Notes under the pieces: generated by a model | What the model saw: the letters and a program-made list of their open reading frames with translations, nothing else | The model's database searches: none | What the model was told of the DNA's origin: nothing | Made by a program: the position numbers and the translations under genes | Shown here: piece by piece, positions 45,587-57,130 of the stretch | How the letters are laid out: every line of letters starts with the position of its first letter | Position numbering within the stretch: the stretch's first letter is position 1 | DNA from: Guyanagaster necrorhizus | Lineage: Eukaryota; Basidiomycota; Agaricomycetes; Agaricales; Physalacriaceae | Length of the DNA: 64,000 nucleotides | Reading direction: 5' to 3' | NCBI RefSeq assembly: GCF_019112545.1 | Contig: NW_025064896.1 | Coordinates: 689,187 to 753,186 of the forward strand

Positions 45587-47643
45587 ATGATATTTCAGTT
45601 TCTGTCTGAACCTCCTTCCAGCCTGCATTCAGACCTGTACCCAAAGCTCAGCCTAGTAGCCTAAGTTCACAGGATGATGAGAAAGAAGAAAGACACTGAT
45701 ACTCTTCAGGATCACAATGATCAAACAGCAGAAACAGCAACACTCAGCACACTGTGTTCAGAAACCTATAGACTCATCTGACAAACTTCTCTCTGGTCCC
45801 AGACCATAAGAACAAGGACCTCTCTGATGACTTCTTTGATGCTGAGCTATCTCTTGACTCTTCTACTACCTCTTCTGAGCACAGAATTGAAAACCATGCC
45901 AGAGACTCTCTTGATACCACTCAGGTGGCTTCAGACTCTAGACACAGCTTTTTCTATGCAATCCCAGAAAGTAGCCCAGCACTATTCTAGCATGGAGACC
46001 CCTACTTCAGAGACCTCAGGCTAGAGTGAGATCATGAATTTGAAGGACTAACAGTTGCAGATAAAATCCAGTCTGCTGAGCAAGACATCACAGACATATT
46101 ATACAAGTTACTAGTCACCATAACAGCAGAGTAGATCTGACAGCTTGCTGAGTGCTGGACCACCCAGACTCAAAATGAGTATGAGGCAGCTCAGTATAAC
46201 ACATAATACCAATGCTACCAGCATGAGCTTGAGACTGCCACTTGAGAATCTGCTTCTCCAACATGGTACAGACTCAGAACTAAAATCTCAGGCTCTTTAT
46301 TCAAAAAGCCTAGCACAATAGAAACTGACCCATGGACTGGACCACCAGAAGCAGTCACTCAAAGAAAAGTGGCTCAGTAGGACATCTATTCTCCTCCTCC
46401 CAGAAACTCTAGCACCACCAGCCCAGATACCATTCTCTCAGACATCAATTTTATCCTCAATGCCTATGAGCTTCAAGTCTCTCTCAATATCTGTATCAGT
46501 GATCACAGTATCTGATGCTTTCTTGGAGAAAGAATTGCAGGACTATTTCTCAACTCTTTCTTCTACTAAAACTTCTGCTGATATTTCTGTAAACTAGAGG
46601 AACAGAGAGAGTGCAGCAGCAGCAGAAGCAATGCTGAGATCAGCACCAGCTGACTCCAGCCACAGTCTTCTTCTAGGCCCAATTCAAATGCTGCTAGACC
46701 CAGCACTCAAAATGAAGGGCAGCTCTCCCATAATGATCAAGGCCTCTAAACCACCAACCTATAACCTGCCTAATGACTCCTCCATCAAGGACAGTGAGAA
46801 GGACAAGGAGGACAAGGAGAACATGGAAGAGAAGGTGCTAACTGACTGGAGAAATTGGGAATAGCACAAGCAAGAGGATCAGGCTGCCCTTAAAGCAGAA
46901 ATACAATGTGAATAGGAGAAAGAATATTTAAGACTGTATCAAAAAGAAATGGCAGTCTTATGGAGAGACATTAGTTAATTAATGTTGTCTCTAGAAAAGG
47001 AGTATACCACTGCAGATGAAGCTGAAAAAATTGACATTTTACAGTACATCATAACCAAATAGGCTATTTTTATTTATAATAAGACACATTTCAAAGATCA
47101 ATTGAGGAAACTCCTGGCATATGAATCCAAGTAGATTCAATCTATGCTATGGACTTTCTCTATCACTCTAAAATAAGCCATATACATAGCACCATCCATT
47201 CAAACAACTAGTATCTGATATATATACTCAGACTCATCCATTCACAGCTCAGCCAGTCAGCTTGCCTGATCTCAACCTCCTCTGACAAGCTGAACCACAG
47301 GATTCTGAAATCTCTGGACTGGCACTGAGAGTTGGCTCCTCAGTGGACAACCACTATCTGACAAGGCTGGACCCAGTGAAAAGGCCTCTGAGATAGATGA
47401 CTCTAAGGCTATTAAACTTGGATTCACTGTATGAAACAGAATCATTGTGTGGAAGGAAGCATGCCTTGCAGAGAGCTCAGTTGCTGATGATAATTTGCTT
47501 TATTCATTTCTCAGCTCATCAGCCAAATAATGACAACCACTATTTGATTAATACTCTAACCCAATAGAGGCACTACTCTAAGATGTTGCCAGCATCAATT
47601 GCAAGCCTAACTTGCTCCAGAAGCTCCACTCCTTCAAGGGCAC
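45587..47643 (+). pseudogene. gag: Element D gag, truncated
   Basis: ATG at 45587 (MIFQFLSEPPSS) in a frame that runs, with stops, to 47643. Long Ser/Thr-rich N-terminal half, acidic Lys/Glu stretch (SEKDKEDKENMEEK near 46790-46830), the AVLWRDI block (near 46950) and VADDNLLYSFLSS (near 47485), ending LHSFKGT where X begins. The gag core and zinc knuckle are absent. The 3' part of D is not contiguous here. Confidence 0.85.
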
Positions 47644-49048
47644 TGATATGCAGGCTACATGTCCAGCCCTATAATTTGCAAATTCTGCATAACACACTAG
47701 AATATGCTAGTAACTGAGGATCATTAGCCAGTAGAGGACTATGGCTGAGGCTCCAAGCTGATAGTCATGCTAGTCACCAATACTAAGTCCAAATTGGACT
47801 TTGTAAAAATAACATAGCCTAAGAATAAAAATCCTAAGTCAGATTTGAACTTAGAAAAGTTCAGCACCACATCTTGGAAAATACTAAGTCCAAGTTGGAC
47901 TTAAAAATAGTACCTCAAATAGAGCCAATTCTACATGCCACTAAGACAAGTATATTCTAAGACAGCTAGGGGTATAATACTATAGCCAGTTGTGGAGTAT
48001 TGAGTAGAGATAGCATCATCCAGGAGCAGTAAGAAGAGAGACCCAATGATCTGTGGCTAGCACTGTGAGTTTTGACTCAAATGCCTAAGTCCAAATTTCC
48101 TAGGTATCAGGTGACCTAAGGGACTTAGAATTGAGAGGAATAGAGTGGATAGAACCAGTTGACTGGGCCTGATCAATTGAGCTACTAAGAATAACTCAGA
48201 GAATTAAAACTTTGAGTAGACAGAAAGGAGTTAGGTACCCACAGGCACTGTAGGCTTAAAATAAAGCTGTGCGGTGGCCAGGCGGGTCTGGGCAAGCCTA
48301 GGGGAGTCTAGGAGTGCCGCCATTCTGGAATAATGGCATGATTCAGCTTTAAACAGGAGAAATATTATTTTGAATGCTTTATTTATAGATTCTGTACCTG
48401 TTGTTCATATATAAAAGAAGGGAATGGGGGGGAAATAGCAAGCAAGCAATCCACCCCTGCATTCAGGTCTTCTAGTCCACTGTAGCTAGTCTCTGGGACA
48501 ACGGATTTTGAGTTCTGCTTCGACTTAGTGATTTATTTAAGTTGCTTTATCACTTAGAGAGGATTGGATTGGAATAATAACTGTATTTTGGGTTTCAGAT
48601 TAATTTGGGTTTCAAACTATAAGGGTTTCAGCATCAGAATACAAGTTCTTTGGTTTTGAGGACTGCTAGACAGCCAAGAGTGCAGCTAGTCAAGCCTAAG
48701 TGCTTGATAGACTCAGTATTTGGGTTTCAGAGTTCATTGGATTTCAGAATATTCTAAGTTGATTTGGAGCACAATTTAGCATAGATTCTAAGTCCTAATT
48801 ATACTTAAACATTGCTATAAACTACTCTCATGAGTATTGCATCTTTGAAAGCAAGATAGAGTTGAATAACTGTCTTTATTGACTGTTTCTTTGATTTTAC
48901 TTAAGACTGAAAGAGTGCTTCTATTGTACTCAAAGCAACCAACCTCAACTGTATTTGGTGATTGTGTATTGAGTGGTTAGGTGTTGGTGTTTGAGAGTTC
49001 ATTCCTCATTCACCTCTCTTAGTCACTTAGCCATTACCAAGCACATCA
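47644..49048 (+). mobile_element. X copy 2: 1.4 kb LTR-like repeat
   Basis: 1,405 bp, TGATATGCAGG...AGCACATCA. It has a TATATAAAAG box near 48408, two perfect 17-bp palindromes (47785-47801 and 47886-47902, AAGTCCAA/TTGGACTT arms) and four GGGTTTCA repeats (48590, 48607, 48623, 48722). It keeps a CpG-containing stretch near 48268-48320 and has no ORF of note. Flanks are gag of D (plus) on the left and gag of A (minus) on the right, with no target duplication, unlike copy 1. Best explained as a solo LTR used in recombination. Confidence 0.85.
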
Positions 49049-51010
49049 TCAGATAGCCTTGGAATCATCTTTAACCAGATCCTTCTTTGTTCTGCTTCCT
49101 TCAGCTTTATCAGATGGCAGTTGCCCACAAAGTAGTTGGCTTTCCTTGCCAGTCTATAGATTGTAGAAACTGGCTGGTCAGCTAGTTAGCTTGAGTCATG
49201 ACCATGAGAGCTGGGTTGCTAAGGTTTGGACCAAAGGTGCAGAGTATGAGTATCAACTTCAGCTTGATCAGATTGATGGAGCCATGTAGATGGCTCATTT
49301 TGGAGCTGTAGATGGCATCTATAATATCAGTTGTATATTGAATTTTGATTTGTATAGCAGTAGTTCATTGAGTTGATCTTCTGGGTGCCAATAGTTGTAA
49401 ACCAAGACAGCATATTTGATAGTGGAGTACTGTAAAATGTCCTGTTGCTCAGACAGTTCTGCATTAATGTATAATTATCTCATTTGTGACACCAACCATT
49501 TGGTGTCATACCATAAAAATATTACTTCTTCTTTGTATAAATCCTGGTATTCTCCTTCTCTAGCTCTTTGTATCTCCTGTTCCAGTGCTTTCTGATCAAG
49601 GTTTTCCTCTGCACACTTCATAAAGTCTTCAAGTCTATAGGGGCCTTCACTGCTTTTTATTTCATTCTTGTCTTTTTCAACCTCACTGCTCATTCCATCC
49701 TCATTCTCAAGAAGAGAAGCAATAAGCTGGTCAAAGATGCTTCTCTCATGTGGTCTGATTGTCACTGGGGAGCTGATGGAGCTGGATGCTGAGCCTGGCT
49801 TTAGGGTTTCTGGAGATGGAGGTAGCAGATAGATGTGCTCAGAGACCAGCTCTAATCTTGACATGGTACCAGTTGCTGCTATGCACTCATGCTGCCATCC
49901 AGTCCTCACTATAGACTCAGAAGTTTCTGTAAAACTTCAGATTGAGGAATTGTCCAGCAACTCAACTTCTGAGAAATTGCCAGAGAGTGTGATCAGAGAT
50001 ATAAGCATTAAAAGGTACTTATAGCCTATAGATGTTGAGGATGGACTTGGCATCCAAGTGGATGGTGTTAGAACTGAGAGTGTGTCAGAAAAAGAGATAT
50101 TAGAGGGTCTTGGGACTGGCATACTGAGAGGGAGGTATATCATCTCTTCAGAGAGGAGGAGTTGTGTCTCTCCTGGCAGCTTCACTGGGAGTGACAGGAC
50201 TGTAGAATCCTGCCCATGAGTCTGTTTTGATGGTACTGGATTCTCAGAAGGGAGACCTGAAAAGTTCAGAGCAGAATCTATATCAGCCTAAAGATTCACT
50301 CCCCAGATGGGTGGCTTTAGCCTCCTGCTGTTGCTGGCACTGTCATCTGTCTTTCTTCTCTTCTTCATATTCTTGCTGGGTTTGCACTCTAGTGTGCTCT
50401 ACAAGTTCTTCTTGAGCTTGCTCTTCTTGTCACTGCTGCTGCTGCTGTACTGTTGCATTATAGTTGAATAGGACTCAGAGGTTCCAATCCAGGAAAATTC
50501 TGTGGATGATTCTGTCCCAGACTACCAGTTCTTATCTTTATCTATCACTGTCACTACCAGGTGTCTGACCCACCCCATGGCTACTGTGGTTGGAGTGGAC
50601 TGAGGGGTTGAAACTTCTGATCAGAGTTGCATAGAGTGAATTGTGTCCTGAGTGTGGTGAAACATGTTGGAATCCTGAAGCCATCTGAGGGGCATCAATA
50701 GAGTCTCTAGCATGGTCTCTAATGCTGAGTGCTCTTATAGCAGTGAAAGGACTGGAGAATAGCAAGTCATCAAAGAAGGTCACAGAGAGGTCCTCATCCT
50801 CATAGTTAGAGATAGAGGGTGAGATCCATGAGTTTCTGAATCCCATGAGATAATGGTTTTAGTTTCTGCTGTCAGGTCAAGAGAGTTAAGAAGGGTATCA
50901 GTACTCTTCTACTTTTTGAACATCCTCTGTATGTGAGCCACTAGGCCTAGCTTCAGATAGGGATCATTCCATGGACTGGTAGAATAGTCAGGCAGAGTCA
51001 GAGATATCAT
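49049..51010 (-). pseudogene. gag: Element A gag, 5' part (inverted)
   Basis: ATG at 51010 (MISLTLPDYSTS, aligned with J, M and D starts); minus-strand frame running to 49049 with stops. Recognisable: LETLLMPLRWLQDSN, the acidic MSSEVEKDKNE stretch and the EGEYQDLYKEEVIFLWYDTKW block (about 49560-49490). Cut by X before the gag core. With the LTR at 51276-51749 it is the missing front of element A. Confidence 0.87.
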
Positions 51011-51275
51011 AGAGTGGCAAGTCAGGGGTTATGTTTTATAGGATTTGGTGAATGTTCTAAAATTCCTAGTAGTGTCTAACTGCCCAAGTTGTGATTGATT
51101 GGCATCCTTAACACAGCTGAATGATCACCAATAATCCTAACAATGTTCTGATAATAGAGGTAAGAAGTTCAAAGAACTCATGATTGAAGTTGAAAGATTC
51201 AGGATTGATAGATGGCATTCAGTTTCCTCCACACTATAGTGTGTGAAGAAAGAAAAGATGAAGCTTCAAGCTAAT
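51011..51275 (-). other. Element A 5' leader and primer-binding site
   Basis: Leader between LTR and gag. On the minus strand it begins ATTAGCTTGAAGCT, complementary to AGCTTCAAGCTAA in A's 3' LTR (near 2812). No ORF. Confidence 0.7.
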
Positions 51276-51749
51276 TATTTGACCCAAGCTGCACATGATC
51301 TCAAACACATAATAAACTGATGTCACTTCATGCTCAAGTGTTCTGTCAGAGTCCATTGATGTGAATGATGATCAGTTATGTGACAAGACCTTTGCAATTG
51401 ACTTGAGGATAGAATAGTAAGTATGTGAATAAACTTTAGCTCAAAGCTGGATTATCTCAGTGAGAGCTGTCCTACTTATATACAGTCATCTGAGATAGTT
51501 ATAAATACTACTACTAATTGTATTCTCTGTGGCTATTATGCTCATTGTCCTTGAGCATTGTTACTGTCTACAATAGGGTCATTGTGTGTCATTGGACAAT
51601 GCTGTTGCATTGAAAGACAATGACCAACTGGGTTTATTGTACTGACTAATCCAGTCCCATGGCCTTAAGTGCTGATGTAGGTGCTCTGACTAAGTGTAAA
51701 TAGGGGTTAGATGAAGCAAAAAGGTGATAAAGTGATAAAAATCATAACA
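51276..51749 (-). repeat. Element A 5' LTR (inverted)
   Basis: 474 bp; on the minus strand TGTTATGATTTTTATC through GGGTCAAATA. Near-identical start to A's 3' LTR at 2495-2964. The adjacent bases gagtc (51750-51754) are the inverted copy of the target gactc at 2965-2969. Confidence 0.92.
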
Positions 51750-52950
51750 GAGTCAAGGAGATCAGAAATAAGAGGAAGAGAGTAGTGATCCTTTTTGAAG
51801 ATTTTGTTTAGGCTACAGTAGTTGACACAGAGTCAGAGTTCACTGGTCTTCTTCTTGACAAATAGGACCAGAGCCCTATGCAGAGAGCAGGACAGAGTAA
51901 TGAATCTATTGTGCAGATTATCATCAATAAACTCTTATAGGACCTTGAGTTCAGATTCTGAGAGAGAATAAATGAGTCTGAGCAGTGGAGACATTCCTTC
52001 CTCAAGGTTGATTTTGAGATCATACAGCCTGTGTTCAAGTAACTTTTTGGAGAGGATATTGCTGAAGACATCTGCAAAATCATGATACTCTACTAGCACT
52101 GATGAAAGATCTGCTGGTTCTGTGGATGTGGCTTTGGCTCCAATATTAGACAAGGAAGGCTGCAGTGTAAACTGCTGAGCATCTTCTTCTGCACTGGCTT
52201 GGACAAATGCAGCAGCAAATATGATGGAGATCTTTGAGTGTGCTTTCATAGTAAAAGATTCTGAGAGAGGATAAGAATAGATGAGTTTATATAGGCATAG
52301 AGCCCATCAGCTACTCAGAGCAGATTTGAGATGGGGTGAAGCTCCAAAGGTTAGACTGATAGAGTCCAATGAGTGTGAAAGTCCTGAAATTAAGCTGAAG
52401 GGCTCAGAGAGAGGTGAACTATTGTCCTATGGGCATAAAAGTCTCAGAGATGCAGTGGAGGCCATGGAATTGGTTGGAGTGTGATCCTGGTTATTTAAAT
52501 AGAAAGTGATACTGTTTTCAGCCCAGTCAATCAGTGGATTGTAGTGAGAGAGCCAGTTGTATCCTAGAACAAGATTGCAAGATAAATTCAGATGAGTGAC
52601 ATAAAAGTCAATAGAGAAGGTGTTTTCAGAAGAAAAACAGATAGGAATAGTTGTAGTTTGAGATATATGGCTTTCAATAGAGCCATTGAATAATCAGAGT
52701 TGCACACTAGGGATAGTTTTAATAGGAATATTATTAGCAGCTATGTACTTAGTGTCAACAAAGCAGTGGCTAGAACCAGAATCAATAAGAGTGAGAAAAT
52801 GCAGAATAGTAGAAGTTGGAGACCTATTGGATTTCATACTAGTTAGTAATTCTGCTGAAAGTGGAAGGTGGAAGGATTGGTTGGAAACAGATATTGCATT
52901 GAGAGTAATAACCTCTAGTGTGCAAATAGAGTCAATACAATCCTAAACTT
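51750..52950 (-). pseudogene. pol: Element B protease and RT N-terminus (inverted)
   Basis: Minus strand. Protease near 52950-52480 ([23 protein letters not shown] block near 52790, D-S-G intact; [17 protein letters not shown] near 52570-52510), a spacer (52480-52250), then RT entry (FADVFSNILSKKLLEHR, YDLKINLEEG, SLSESELKVL, 52095-51935) ending at A's insertion. Frame changes between segments; stops are few. Pairs with 2965-4160. Confidence 0.88.
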
Positions 52951-54406
52951 GCATGGAGAAAACAGAGTTGCTTCTTAGTTTTTCAACTCAGTTAGAGCTG
53001 GTTTCTTAGGATTAATGTCTACTTTAGCTGCATGATCCTTGGCAGATGCTGCTGCCTTTCACTTGTTGCAATCTTTGGTCTTATATTTAGCTCCACAGAA
53101 CATACAAAGAGTGTTCTAGTGCTGGCAGTCTTTTTCTTTCTGAGTAAGATGGCCATCTTTGCCTAGCTTGTTGGCATAGGGCTTAGAGATGGTAGATTTT
53201 AGTGTGGAGCTGGAGTCCAAGGAAGAAGAGTTGAACCCCTTAGATTTGGGATTGGAAAATTGATTGGAGACCTTATTGTCTCAGTTTTCATGGGCAATTT
53301 CAGTCTTCTGGATCCAGTAGTGAGCATCAAGTTCTTAGACAAGGAAGCACATGTCATGAAGGTTGTTTGGCTTCTCATAGTAGGCCATATCATCCTTGAT
53401 GTGGATGCAGAGGCCACAGTAAAAGGCATGGCAGAGGAAGTTATCTCTATATCCAATTTGTGAGGCATACTGATTGAATTAGACTATATACTTCATAATC
53501 CAGTCTCTATTATTTATCTGAAGGTGTTCTAATGCATCTTTAGCATCTCTGATGGCATCAAAGAGGCCAAAGTTGCTATGAAGCTCATCTAAAAAAGCCA
53601 TATAGAAGAATTGCCAGGCTGGCAGATCCTGCAGATTGAGGTTAAGAATGTCTGATTCAAACCAGTTAAGTGTGATGCCAGTCAGAAAGAAAATAGCATA
53701 GTTGACCTTGCTAGCATCCATTGTGAATGCAGTAGGTCTGTCATTGAAGAGACTGAAGAGAGACTATGAAAGCCTTCAGTTTATGAGAATTAGAGCTGTC
53801 AAAAGGTTTCAGTTTCTTGACTTTGATTTGAATGATGGCTAGCTTAGAGTTATTGAGAGAAGCAGAGACTCCTCATAACAGGTTCATAAATTCTAGAAAC
53901 ATGTCCTACTAGTTTGGGTTGTTGCTTTCTGTGGAGCTATTAAAGCTGCTCAGACTATTGGGACCACTTAGTCCTCCTGAAAAAGAGTTTGATGGATTAC
54001 CACCAGGTTTTCATTAGATGGGAGTATGAGTAGAGATGTCTTCACCTCTGCCCTCCAAGTCTGAGCTGTCTGAATTCTCATGCATGTTGCCCAGAGATAA
54101 AGGATCTATCAGAAGGTCAGTTCAGATACTGTATATCAGGCTGGCCCATTGGACTCTATTAGTTGGCATGCTGGTGATATCAAAAGAGTTAGGGGAATTG
54201 TCATAATTGAGTTGGCAGACAGTAAAGCTAGAGTGAGTGTAAGTTTCTCTATGGGAAGGTTTTCTTCTACTGGAGGCTGATCCAAAAAGGCCTGGTTGTT
54301 TTTTTGAGACAGAGGCTAGAATATCTTTTATAGAAAACATGTTGCAATAGGTAGGCTGAGTTTGTTTGGGATCAGCTTCTGTGGGTTGGATAAATGAGGT
54401 GGACAC
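52951..54406 (-). pseudogene. gag: Element B gag (inverted)
   Basis: ATG at 54406 (MSTSFIQPTEADPKQ), aligning with K gag. Core: NYAIFFLTGITLNWFESDIL and LDELHSNFGLFDAI (53720-53570), then a zinc-knuckle region near 53120-53060 with CMFCGAKYKTKDC, His changed to Tyr. Two frame changes and several stops. The gag end reads TTGAAAAACTAA near 52980, matching the K gag terminus. Confidence 0.88.
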
Positions 54407-54432
54407 AATAAAATTTTTGACTCAAGAGTTTG

Positions 54433-54443
54433 AGTTCAAATAT
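54433..54443 (-). other. B primer-binding site
   Basis: AGTTCAAATAT on the plus strand (ATATTTGAACT on the element strand), adjacent to the 5' LTR; complementary, apart from CpG-type changes, to the predicted transcript start near 54683. The hairpin seen in K is kept. Confidence 0.65.
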
Positions 54444-54445
54444 AC

Positions 54446-54945
54446 TGTTAAAAACATGCTAATTGACTGGACCTCTATGCACATATAGAGACTGATAGAG
54501 TGTATGGATATCAATAAAGCTATTAGCAACATCACTCTTAAGTCAGGGTCCAAGGATTTGGATAGACAGAATAGAGTTCTATCAGAAAAGTGAAGAGAAA
54601 TATCCTTCAGAGTGGAATCCAATGGACAAGGTAGAGAGGAGTTGAAGTGAGCATGAAGTGTAGATGGCTATCCAAGTTGATATTCAAACTGAGTAGTTAC
54701 AATGATTATACATGGTTTTATATACTAATGGTAGCCAATTCTGAGTCAGGATCCATTGGGTTTCAGTGTCAATATTTGCTTCTAAGTTCAGGGTCTAGAT
54801 ATTACAATGTGAAATACAGATGTAAAATGATAATAGTGAAAATGAAATTAATAGGTAATGGAGAGCAGGCAGAGTCCAGTGAGTTTTGGTGATTGAATTC
54901 ATGGTTGATTGAGGTGACACAGAGGCTGGTAGCATGCATATAACA
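54446..54945 (-). repeat. Element B 5' LTR (inverted)
   Basis: 500 bp, on the plus strand TGTTAAAAACATG...GCATATAACA. Same length as 42328-42827. The outer flank acttg lies in E. Confidence 0.93.
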
Positions 54946-55560
54946 ACTTGACACACCATTAAGGATGCAAAGACAGAAGAAGAAGCCAGAGCAGTACTTA
55001 AAAACTGAGTTTACTGAACAAGAGCAGAAAAAGTGATCAATGAGATGGTCAAAGAGATGAGGAAGGCCAAGAGGTACTGAGCACTAAAATAGCTCAACAA
55101 ACTAAAGGGACCAAAGAAGTTCATCAGGCAACAGAAGACCCTGAAATGAGACTTAATGATAAAGGCCCAAATTAAAACACTTACCTTCCAAGCTATCCAT
55201 ATGATGGTAGCCTTAATTGACAGTGGCTGCACTAGGAGCTCAATCAACCATACTTTCATTGATAAGCATAATCTACTAACTCAAGCCACCATCACTTCAA
55301 TCCTGGTGTACAATGCTGATAGAACCAAAAACCAAGCCAGCTCAATTACTGAATTCATCAAGCTATAACTAACAATCAGTGATCATTCAGAACAGATTGA
55401 CTTAGCAGTCACAAACTTAGGGACCAAGGAAGTATTCCTTGATTATGACTGGCTCATTTGGCATAACCCACTCATCAACTGAAAAACTAGCAGAATCACC
55501 TTCACTTAATATTGATGCTGTAAAATCCCCTTCAAGTTACTAGATGAGGATCCAGAAGAC
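54946..55560 (+). pseudogene. pro: Element E pre-protease and protease
   Basis: Begins inside the pre-protease spacer (KVINEMVKEMRKAK). ALIDSGCTRSSINHTFIDKH (55210-55265) has an intact D-S-G triad, then VYNADRTKNQASSI and EVFLDYDWLIWHNPLIN (about 55425-55480). E's gag and 5' LTR are not contiguous with this piece. Confidence 0.87.
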
Positions 55561-57130
55561 TAATGGAATAAAGAGATAGTGAATGGTGAAACTATCCTTG
55601 CTGTGAATATAGAATGAGCCATACACATTAGGGCTATCTATCATGCTAACAATCTGGCTGTAAAGACTAATGTGGGGAAAAAAGAAAAGATGTTCAAAGA
55701 GTTGGTACCTGAATGGGCCTGAGACTATTGGGACTTATTCAGTAAAGAAAGCTTCAATGAGCTACCAGAGCCAAAGCTATGAGACCATGCAATTGAGTTG
55801 ATCCTGAATGCAAATGCCAACTTAGATTGCAAAACATACCCCTTTGAGAATCTAGAGCAGCAGAAACTTAATAAATTCTTGGACAAGAACCTTTTCAGTA
55901 GACAGATCTGACCCTCCAAGTCATTCATGGCCTTCCCCTTCTTTTTTGTCAAAAAGAAGGGCAGTAAACTCCAGCTCATCTAAGACTACCAAAAGCTGAA
56001 TGAAATAATGATTAAAAATTATTATCCTCTTCTGCTTATCTCAGAACTTATGGACAAGCTATATGAAGCATGATACTATACTAAGTTGGATGTCAGATGG
56101 GAATACAACAACATGAGGATTAGAGAAGGCAATGAGTGGAAGGCAGTCTTCTGGACCAACTGTGGACTCTTTGAACTGACAGTTATATTCTTTGGTCTTA
56201 CTAATTCTTCTGCAACCTTCCAGTAGATAATGAACAATATTTTCAAAGACCTCATCACTATCAGAAAGATTATGATCTATCTCAATGACATTCTCATCAT
56301 ATCTAGAGACTGAGAAAAACATCAACAACTAGTCTGACAGATACTCAAATTAATGAGAAAGCACAAGCTTTTTCTCAAAGTAGAGAAGTGCAAGTTTGAG
56401 GTACTGAAAACAGAATATCTTAAAGTGATCATCAGTGAAGAAAGTATTCAAATGGACCCAGTTAAGATGGCTGAAGTGACCAAATGACTGATATCAATAA
56501 AAAAAAAAGAGCTACAATTCTTTTTAGGATTCATCAATTTCTACTATCAGTTCATACAAGACTACAGCAAGATCATCCATCCCATGATACAATTAACTGA
56601 GAATGCTCTCTAGAACTGAGGACCCTCTCAACAGGCTGCATTCAACAATCTCAAACAACAACTTACTAAGGATATAGTCTTAGCAATCTTGATACAAGAA
56701 GGGAGGTTTCAAGTCAAAGCTGACTCAAATAAAGGAGTGATCAGTGTAGTTCTCTCCCAGAAGTAAGACAGCAGATAGAAATCTATAGCCTTTCTCTCTA
56801 AAGCATTAACTATCACAGAGTGCAACTATGAGATATATGACAAGGAATTGCTAGCCATCATGCTAGCCCTCTTGGAATAGCATCATTATTTGATCAGAGC
56901 AGTCCAGACTTTCAAAATCTGAACTGACCATCAAAACCTCCAATACTTCTGACTTCTCCAGAAACTTAATCAACAACAGGCATGCTGAGTTATAGAACTT
57001 TCTGAATATGACTATATCTTACACCACAAGGCCAGCACAGCAAATAAGAAGGCTGATCTTCTTAGTTAATGAGCAGACCATGATCAGAGAGGGGAAGATA
57101 ATAAAAGAGTGATATTACTAAAGCCCAAAC
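55561..57130 (+). pseudogene. pol: Element E pol: RT and RNase H
   Basis: Pre-RT (KESFNELPEPK, NANANLDCKTYPF), palm ([20 protein letters not shown]), catalytic box YLND instead of YLDD (near 56280-56290), thumb (KKKELQFFLGFINFYYQF near 56500-56550), RNase H ([32 protein letters not shown] near 56840-56880). One frame, many TGA/TAG stops. The changed Asp would abolish polymerase activity. Confidence 0.9.

Larger units (their letters stand above)
51750..54945 (-). mobile_element. GyB element B, 5' half (inverted)
   Basis: LTR, gag, protease and RT N-terminus of a GyB element on the minus strand. It stops at the codon (LIDSLT... region, ttgactc) where the plus-strand half at 2965 begins. Together they make one complete GyB with element A inserted in RT. 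Confidence 0.85.
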
